Below are positions 58,985 to 64,000 of a stretch of DNA of 64,000 nucleotides, in pieces; within the stretch, counting starts at the first letter, position 1, and each line of letters starts with the position of its first letter. A program made the translations under genes and the position numbers. The stretch lies in contig JAXMCE010000017.1 of assembly GCA_046349515.1 (NCBI GenBank), forward strand, positions 4,703-68,702. The letters are read 5' to 3'. Source of the DNA: JBGPGW01 sp046349515. GTDB taxonomy: Bacteria; Pseudomonadota; Alphaproteobacteria; CADEGL01. The notes below the pieces were generated by a model that had not been told where the DNA came from, ran no database searches, and saw only the letters and a program-made list of their open reading frames with translations.

Positions 58985-59533
58985 ATGGCGTCGACAGGCC
59001 GCGCCGCGCCCGAGGCATCGGCGATCGATTGGCCGGGCCAAATTTACGAGGTGTTCCGTGCACACGGCATCCGGCAGGTCGCCCATGTGCCGGATGCGGG
59101 GCATTCGAAGCTCATCCGCCTGTGCGAGGCCGATTCCGCGATGCGCGTCGTTACGCTCACGACGGAGGAGGAGGGAGTCGCGCTTCTCGCGGGCGCCTGG
59201 CTCGGCGGCGCGCGCGGTGCGCTCCTCATGCAGAGCAGCGGGGTCGGCAACACGATCAACACGCTCTCGCTGGTCAAGCACTGCCGCATGCCGTTCTTGA
59301 CCCTCATCACCATGCGCGGCGAGTGGGGCGAGTTCAATCCGTGGCAGGTTCCCATGGGCCAGGCCACGCGCCCGTCGCTCGCGGCGCAAGGCATCGTCGT
59401 CTACGACGTCACTTCGGCCGATGCGATCAAGGACACGGTCGAGGCCGCGGCGAAGCTCGCCTTCGACAGCACGCAGCAAGTGGCCGTGACCATTTCCCAG
59501 CGCGTCATCGGCACCAAAGCCTTCAAGGATTGA
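58985..59533 (+). CDS. TPP-dependent decarboxylase, alpha (PYR-domain) subunit
   Basis: The 182-residue protein is a stand-alone PYR domain of a thiamine diphosphate enzyme, as in ComD of sulfopyruvate decarboxylase or phosphonopyruvate decarboxylase. It has V-A-H-V-P-D-A-G-H, the catalytic-type Glu in T-T-E-E-E-G-V-A-L-L-A-G and S-S-G-V-G-N. The PP domain is encoded by the next gene 4 bp downstream. Together they should decarboxylate a sulfo-, phosphono- or other 2-oxo acid; the substrate is not fixed by sequence. Confidence 0.88.
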   Translation: MASTGRAAPEASAIDWPGQIYEVFRAHGIRQVAHVPDAGHSKLIRLCEADSAMRVVTLTTEEEGVALLAGAWLGGARGALLMQSSGVGNTINTLSLVKHCRMPFLTLITMRGEWGEFNPWQVPMGQATRPSLAAQGIVVYDVTSADAIKDTVEAAAKLAFDSTQQVAVTISQRVIGTKAFKD

Positions 59534-59537
59534 GATC

Positions 59538-60137
59538 ATGGCCAAGACGAATCAGCCGACACTCGACCGGCGTGCTGCGGTCAAGACACTGCTCTCGAAC
59601 CGGGGCGAGACCCTCGTGGTCACGGGCCTCGGCGGGACATGCTGGGACTGCGCGGCCGCGGGCGATTCGCCCTTCACGTTCTATCTCTGGGGGGCCATGG
59701 GCAGCGCGGCGATGGTGGGCCTTGGCTTGGCGCTCGCCCAGCCGAGCCGCCGCGTCGTCGTCGTCACGGGCGATGGCGAGATGCTCATGGGCCTCGGAAG
59801 TCTCGCGACGATCGCGGTCGAGGCGCCCAAGAACCTCGCGATCGCCGTGATCGACAACGAGCATTTCGGCGAGACGGGCATGCAGCCGACCCATACGCGC
59901 GCCGGCCTCGACTTGGCGGCGATGGCGTCCGCGGCGGGGTTTTCCGCGACCGCCGTTGCGACCGACGAGGGCTCGCTCGCCCGTGCGACGACCTTGATCC
60001 GCGAGGCGCCGGGCCCGGTTCTGGCCGTCATCAAGGTCAACACGGTGAAGCACCCGCTCGTCATGCCGCCCAAGGACGGTGCCTATCTCAAGGATCGGTT
60101 CCGCGAGGCGCTTCTCGGAAAAGCGGCGGTCGCGTGA
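59538..60137 (+). CDS. TPP-dependent decarboxylase, beta (PP-domain) subunit
   Basis: The 199-residue partner carries the TPP-binding motif G-D-G-E-M-L-M-G-L-G-S-L-A, ending with N-E-H-F-G-E-T-G, the G-D-G-x(n)-N pattern. G-S-A-A-M-V-G-L-G-L-A is typical of ComE-like subunits. It forms a heteromer with the product of the preceding gene, from which it is separated by 4 bp. The pairing resembles ComDE of coenzyme M synthesis, but other 2-oxo acid decarboxylases share the split form. Confidence 0.9.
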   Translation: MAKTNQPTLDRRAAVKTLLSNRGETLVVTGLGGTCWDCAAAGDSPFTFYLWGAMGSAAMVGLGLALAQPSRRVVVVTGDGEMLMGLGSLATIAVEAPKNLAIAVIDNEHFGETGMQPTHTRAGLDLAAMASAAGFSATAVATDEGSLARATTLIREAPGPVLAVIKVNTVKHPLVMPPKDGAYLKDRFREALLGKAAVA

Positions 60138-60161
60138 CGGCGCGCGGCGCATGAGCGCGGC

Positions 60162-61139
60162 ATGAGGGCGGCGCGCCACGATCCGCTTCGCCGTTACCTC
60201 GAGGTCGATGCGCGCGTGGCGACGGCGCTTGCACAATGTGAACCGGTCGTCGCGCTCGAATCCTCCGTGGTGGCGGCCGGCCTGCCTTATCCGCAGAATC
60301 TCGACGCGGCCCGAGCCTCCGAGGCTGCCGTGCGTGCCGAAGGCGCCTGTCCCGCGACGATCGGCCTCATTGGCGGGCGCATCAAGGTCGGGTTGGCGCC
60401 GGCCGAGCTCGAGATGTTCGCGCGGGCGGACGACGTGCCGAAGGCCAGTCGGCGCGACATCCCTTATCTTCTCGCGACGGGACAACACGGCGCCACGACG
60501 GTGGCGGCGACCCTGATCGCCGCGCGCCTGGCCGGCATCGCTGTCTTCGCGACCGGCGGCATCGGCGGCGTGCATCGCCTCTGGCAGGACACGTTGGACG
60601 TCTCGGCCGATCTCGAGGAGCTGGCGCGGACGAATGTCGCGGTCGTCTGCGCGGGGGCCAAGGCGATCCTCGACCTGCCCGCGACGCTCGAATATCTCGA
60701 GACGCGCGGCGTTCCCGTCCTCGGTTACGGGACGGATGAGTTTCCCGCCTTCTACACGCGGGAAAGCGGCTTGCGGCTCGACCAGCGGGTCGACACGCCC
60801 GAGGCGGCGGCCGCGGTCATCCACGCGAAGTGGGCCTTGGGGCTCGAGGGCGGCATCGTGATCGCGAATCCCATTCCCGCTTCGGTCGCGATGGAGCGTT
60901 CGGCACTCGAAGGCCATATCGAGGCGGCGCTCGAGGCGGCGCGCGGCCAAGGAATCGCCGGCAAGGATCTGACGCCGTTTCTTCTCGATCGGATTGCCGA
61001 GTCGAGCGGCGGCGCGAGCCTTCGCGCAAATCTGGCACTGCTTGAAAACAATGCGCATATCGCCGCGCGCATCGCGCGCGCCTATGCCGCGTCGAGCGCC
61101 GAGCGAGCGCCGCACGCAGCACCTTCGACGGGAGGCTGA
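60162..61139 (+). CDS. psuG: Pseudouridine-5'-phosphate glycosidase
   Basis: PsuG splits pseudouridine 5'-phosphate to uracil and ribose 5-phosphate. The 325-residue protein has A-L-E-S-S-V-V-A-A-G-L-P-Y-P-Q-N near the start, G-A-T-T-V-A-A-T and the family signature F-A-T-G-G-I-G-G-V-H-R, with catalytic Lys and Glu regions around the active site. The usual partner kinase PsuK is not adjacent; the KDG-kinase-like PfkB protein at 46 kb is too far to be called. It starts 24 bp after the TPP beta subunit on the same strand. Confidence 0.94.
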   Translation: MRAARHDPLRRYLEVDARVATALAQCEPVVALESSVVAAGLPYPQNLDAARASEAAVRAEGACPATIGLIGGRIKVGLAPAELEMFARADDVPKASRRDIPYLLATGQHGATTVAATLIAARLAGIAVFATGGIGGVHRLWQDTLDVSADLEELARTNVAVVCAGAKAILDLPATLEYLETRGVPVLGYGTDEFPAFYTRESGLRLDQRVDTPEAAAAVIHAKWALGLEGGIVIANPIPASVAMERSALEGHIEAALEAARGQGIAGKDLTPFLLDRIAESSGGASLRANLALLENNAHIAARIARAYAASSAERAPHAAPSTGG

Positions 61140-61144
61140 GTCCC

Positions 61145-63619
61145 GTGCGCGCCGCACGCTTGAGCGCGAGGCCGGCCAATCCTGCCCCGCCGAGTCTGCC
61201 ACCGCGATTTCTCCGATGGTTCGAGGCGCGCGGCTGGGCGCCGCATGCGCATCAGCGCGCTGTGCTGGACGCGGACGCCGAGGATGTCTTGCTCGTGGCA
61301 CCAACCGGCGGCGGCAAGACCCTCGCGGGCTTCCTGCCGAGCCTCGTCGAGCTGTCCCGGGACGACCCGCCTCGATCCGGTCTTCACACGCTCTATATTT
61401 CTCCGCTTCGTGCGCTCGCGGTCGACGTCCGGCGCAATCTCGAGGTGCCGGTCGGCGAGATGGCGCTTCCCATCCGCATCGAGGCGCGCACCGGCGACAC
61501 GCCCGCCGCGCGCCGCGCACGCCAGCGGAGCGATCCGCCGCACATTCTCCTGACGACACCCGAATCATTGGCACTGCTTCTGTCCTATGAGGATTCAGCG
61601 CGCCTGTTCGGGCGCCTCGCGCGCGTCATCGTCGACGAGGCCCATGCGCTCGCGGGCACGAAGCGCGGCGATCTCTTGGCCCTAGGCCTCGCGCGTCTCG
61701 GCGCGCTCGCGCCGTCGCATCGGCGCATCGCCCTTTCGGCAACCGTCGCCGACAGCTCCGCTCTGGCCGCTTGGATCTCGCGGACAGGGGAGCCGGGCGG
61801 CGTCCATCTCATCGCCGGCGCGGGCATCCGCGCGGCCGAGATTTCGATCATCGTGCCCGAGGCGCGCGTTCCCTGGGCGGGGCACATGGCCCTCTACGCC
61901 ATGCCGGAGGTCTACCGGGCGATCGCCAAGGCCGGCACGACGCTCGTCTTCACCAACACGCGCGCGCAGGCCGAGCTCGTCTTCCAGGAGTTGTGGCGCC
62001 TCAACGAAGAGCGCCTGTCGATCGCGCTCCACCACGGCAGCCTGTCGGTCGAGCAGCGCCGCAAGGTCGAGGCGGCCATGGCGCGCGGGACGCTCAAGGC
62101 CGTCGTCTGCACGGCGTCCCTCGATCTCGGCATCGATTGGGGGTCCGTCGACCTCGTCATCCAGGTCGGCGCGCCCAAGGGCGCGACGCGCCTCGTCCAG
62201 CGCATCGGACGCGCGAACCACCGGCTGGATCGGCCGAGCCGCGCCATCCTCGTGCCCGGGAACCGGTTCGAGTTCCTCGAATGCCAGGCGGCAATCGATG
62301 CGATCGGCGCTGGCGCGCTCGACGGCGAGCGGCCTCATCCCGGCGCTCTCGACGTGCTGGCGCAGCACGTCCTCGGCCGGGCCTGCGCCGGACCGTTCGG
62401 CGCCGACGATCTCTATCGGGAAATTCGGGCAACCGGCGCCTATCGCGACCTCGCGCGCCGCGACTTCGACGACGTCCTTGCCTTCGTCGAGACGGGCGGC
62501 TACGCGCTCAAGACCTACGATCGATACCGGCGCCTCGCGCGCACCGAGGACGGGCGCTACGTCGTCGCCGGGCCCGCGCATGTCCGGCGCTACCGGATGA
62601 ACATCGGCACGATCGTCGATGCGCCCATGCTGCGCGTGAAGTTGAAGCGCGGGCCGGTGCTCGGCGAGGTCGAAGAGTATTTCGTGCAGAACCTTATCCC
62701 CGGCGATTCCTTTGTCTTCGCGGGACGCCTCGTCCGTTACGAGGGGCTTCGCGAGACGATGGTCATCGTCACGGAGTCGAAGGCAGAGGATCCCAAGGTG
62801 CCCGCCTATATGGGTGGCCGCCTGCCGCTCACGACGGAGCTTGCCGATGGCGTGCGGGCGCTTCTGGCATCACCCGCGCGCTGGGCGCGGCTTTCGCCCG
62901 AAGTGGCCGAGTGGCTCCGCATCCAGCGATGGCGGTCTATCCTTCCGCCGCGTCAGGGTCTTCTCGTCGAGACCTTCCCGCGCGGACGCAAGCATTTCCT
63001 CGTGGCCTATTGCTTCGAGGGACGGAACGCCCATCAAACGCTTGGCATGCTCCTCACGCGCCGGATGGAGCGCGCGGGTCTGCGGCCGCTCGGCTTCGTC
63101 GCGACCGACTATGTCCTCGCCGTGTGGAGTCTCCGACCGGTGCGTCACGTGGCGCCGCTCTTCGAGGAGGACATGCTTGGCGACGACCTTGAAGCGTGGA
63201 TGGCGGAATCGAGCCTCCTCCGACGCACCTTCCGCAACGTGGCCGTCATCGGCGGCCTGATCGAGCGCCGGCTTCCCGGCCAGGAGAAGACCGGCCGGCA
63301 GGTCACCTTCAGCTCGGACCTGATCTACGACGTGCTCCGACGCCATGAACCCGATCACATCCTTCTTCGCGCGACACGGGCCGATGCCGCGCGCGGCCTC
63401 ACGGACGTGAAGCGCCTGGCGGACATGCTCGCGCGCATCCAAGGCCGCATCGTCCATCGCCCGCTCGATCGGATCTCGCCCTTGGCGGTTCCGGTCATCC
63501 TCGAGATCGGGCGCGAAAGCGTCCATGGCGCCGCGATCGACGAGCTGTTCGAGGAAACAGCGCGGGAGATCATCGAGGAGGCGACGGGCGAGGCCACGCG
63601 GCAAGGGGCGCTGTTGTGA
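61145..63619 (+). CDS. Ligase-associated DNA damage response DEXH-box helicase (Lhr-like)
   Basis: The 824-residue protein is an Lhr-family SF2 helicase. Walker A P-T-G-G-G-K-T (about 53-59), D-E-A-H at 164-167, L-S-A-T near 198-200 and the motif VI region Q-R-I-G-R-A-N are clear. The C-terminal half is the Lhr winged-helix and beta region. In many bacteria this helicase is encoded with an ATP-dependent DNA ligase, an exonuclease and PdeM in a repair set. Here PdeM follows with a 4-bp overlap; the ligase and exonuclease are not in the window and may lie beyond it. Start GTG 61145. Confidence 0.93.
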   Translation: MRAARLSARPANPAPPSLPPRFLRWFEARGWAPHAHQRAVLDADAEDVLLVAPTGGGKTLAGFLPSLVELSRDDPPRSGLHTLYISPLRALAVDVRRNLEVPVGEMALPIRIEARTGDTPAARRARQRSDPPHILLTTPESLALLLSYEDSARLFGRLARVIVDEAHALAGTKRGDLLALGLARLGALAPSHRRIALSATVADSSALAAWISRTGEPGGVHLIAGAGIRAAEISIIVPEARVPWAGHMALYAMPEVYRAIAKAGTTLVFTNTRAQAELVFQELWRLNEERLSIALHHGSLSVEQRRKVEAAMARGTLKAVVCTASLDLGIDWGSVDLVIQVGAPKGATRLVQRIGRANHRLDRPSRAILVPGNRFEFLECQAAIDAIGAGALDGERPHPGALDVLAQHVLGRACAGPFGADDLYREIRATGAYRDLARRDFDDVLAFVETGGYALKTYDRYRRLARTEDGRYVVAGPAHVRRYRMNIGTIVDAPMLRVKLKRGPVLGEVEEYFVQNLIPGDSFVFAGRLVRYEGLRETMVIVTESKAEDPKVPAYMGGRLPLTTELADGVRALLASPARWARLSPEVAEWLRIQRWRSILPPRQGLLVETFPRGRKHFLVAYCFEGRNAHQTLGMLLTRRMERAGLRPLGFVATDYVLAVWSLRPVRHVAPLFEEDMLGDDLEAWMAESSLLRRTFRNVAVIGGLIERRLPGQEKTGRQVTFSSDLIYDVLRRHEPDHILLRATRADAARGLTDVKRLADMLARIQGRIVHRPLDRISPLAVPVILEIGRESVHGAAIDELFEETAREIIEEATGEATRQGALL

Positions 63620-64000
63620 GCGGTGATGCGATTCGCCTGAACGGTGCCGACCTCGTTGCGGATGTGAGCGGCGCCCTCTGGTGGCCGGAGGAGAGATTGC
63701 TCGCCGTGGCGGACCTCCACCTCGAGAAAGGTTCGGCCTTCGCCGCGAAGGGCGCACTCCTTCCGCCTTATGACACGCGCCGCACGCTCGAGCGGCTTCA
63801 GGAGGTGATCGGTCGCCTCGGACCGCGCGCGGTCCTCTGTCTTGGCGACAGCTTTCACGATGATGGTGCCGTCGCGCGCCTCGCTGTCGACGATCGCGCG
63901 ATGCTCGCCCGATTGTCAGGCGCCTGCGAATGGATCTGGATCAAGGGCAACCATGATCCGGAACCGCCGCCGGGCCTGGGGGGCGGGGTCGCGGCTGAAT
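63616..64000 (+). CDS. pdeM: Ligase-associated DNA damage response endonuclease PdeM (3' end outside window)
   Basis: The frame is open to the window end, giving 128 residues of a metallophosphoesterase. The metal motifs D-L-H-L (33-36), G-D-S-F-H-D (77-82) and G-N-H-D (111-114) are intact, followed by the P-E-P-P region of the PdeM group. The GTG start at 63616 overlaps the helicase stop by GTGA, so the two are coupled. PdeM is the fourth gene of the ligase-associated repair set; nuclease activity is family-based. Confidence 0.9.
   Translation, partial: MSGDAIRLNGADLVADVSGALWWPEERLLAVADLHLEKGSAFAAKGALLPPYDTRRTLERLQEVIGRLGPRAVLCLGDSFHDDGAVARLAVDDRAMLARLSGACEWIWIKGNHDPEPPPGLGGGVAAE

Noticed and set aside
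59523..61574. A 683-residue minus-strand open frame opposite the TPP beta subunit, psuG and helicase start
   Set aside because: Antisense to three genes with intact motifs and lacks any conserved feature.
1..64000. CRISPR arrays, insertion sequences, prophage genes or rRNA genes
   Set aside because: No regularly spaced repeats, transposases, integrases, phage structural genes or rRNA signatures were seen on either strand.

Overview
The window is about 64 kb of GC-rich DNA packed with short-gap, often 4-bp-overlapping genes on both strands. Gene content points to an alphaproteobacterium: a SAM-II riboswitch before metZ, the argD-argF-hslO order, a divergent znuA / zur-znuC-znuB locus, a DUF6165 protein, a PdeM-type ligase-associated repair pair, and lipoproteins with classical lipoboxes. 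I cannot name a genus. There is no prophage, insertion sequence, CRISPR array or rRNA. Composition looks even, so this reads as core chromosome with a metabolic accessory flavour.

Layout. 0-7.8 kb: end of a sensor kinase, an RlmI-type methyltransferase, a lipoprotein gamma-glutamyltransferase, panB-panC, and the translationally coupled operon gpt - EamA exporter - Asp/Glu-racemase-like enzyme. 7.8-18.1 kb: a large lipoprotein, tRNA-Arg(ACG), an HSL-type esterase, a ThrE exporter, fumC, a branched-chain-type amino acid binding protein, a FecR-domain protein, an ECF sigma / cupin anti-sigma pair and gpmA. 18.2-25.6 kb: two FAD oxidoreductases, then a minus-strand catabolic cluster (luciferase-like flavoenzyme, two paralogous acyl-CoA dehydrogenases, enoyl-CoA hydratase). 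25.6-26.2 kb: a gene-poor stretch with a strong terminator whose gene is unknown. 26.2-32.3 kb: glutathione peroxidase, sulfite-oxidase-fold enzyme, DUF6165, a cobalamin-binding-like protein, an MscS channel and an unpaired ABC-2 permease.

32.4-41.6 kb: arginine genes (argD, argF; argE opposite), hslO, folE, apaG, metZ under a complete SAM-II attenuator, a radical SAM protein and tRNA-Gly(CCC). 41.7-47.2 kb: MFS carrier, HAD dehalogenase, amidohydrolase, KDG-kinase-like sugar kinase, creatininase. 47.5-50.1 kb: a cell-envelope module with two L,D-transpeptidases, a Tat-exported YcbK-type (M15) protein and, between the transpeptidases, an Lpp/OprI-like alanine-zipper lipoprotein ending in Arg-Lys. 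50.4-54.5 kb: a three-domain RidA protein divergent from an L-2-hydroxyglutarate-oxidase-like flavoprotein, then purE-purK. 54.7-57.9 kb: zinc uptake genes around two perfect 17-bp palindromes, presumed Zur operators. 57.9-64 kb: a cyclophilin-like protein, a two-subunit TPP decarboxylase, psuG, and the ligase-associated helicase with PdeM, cut by the window end.

The best candidates for something new are the Lpp-like lipoprotein flanked by L,D-transpeptidases, the triple-RidA protein lacking the catalytic arginine in all three domains, the unassigned plus-strand transcript at 25.6-26.2 kb, and the aptamer/antiterminator/terminator arrangement of metZ.
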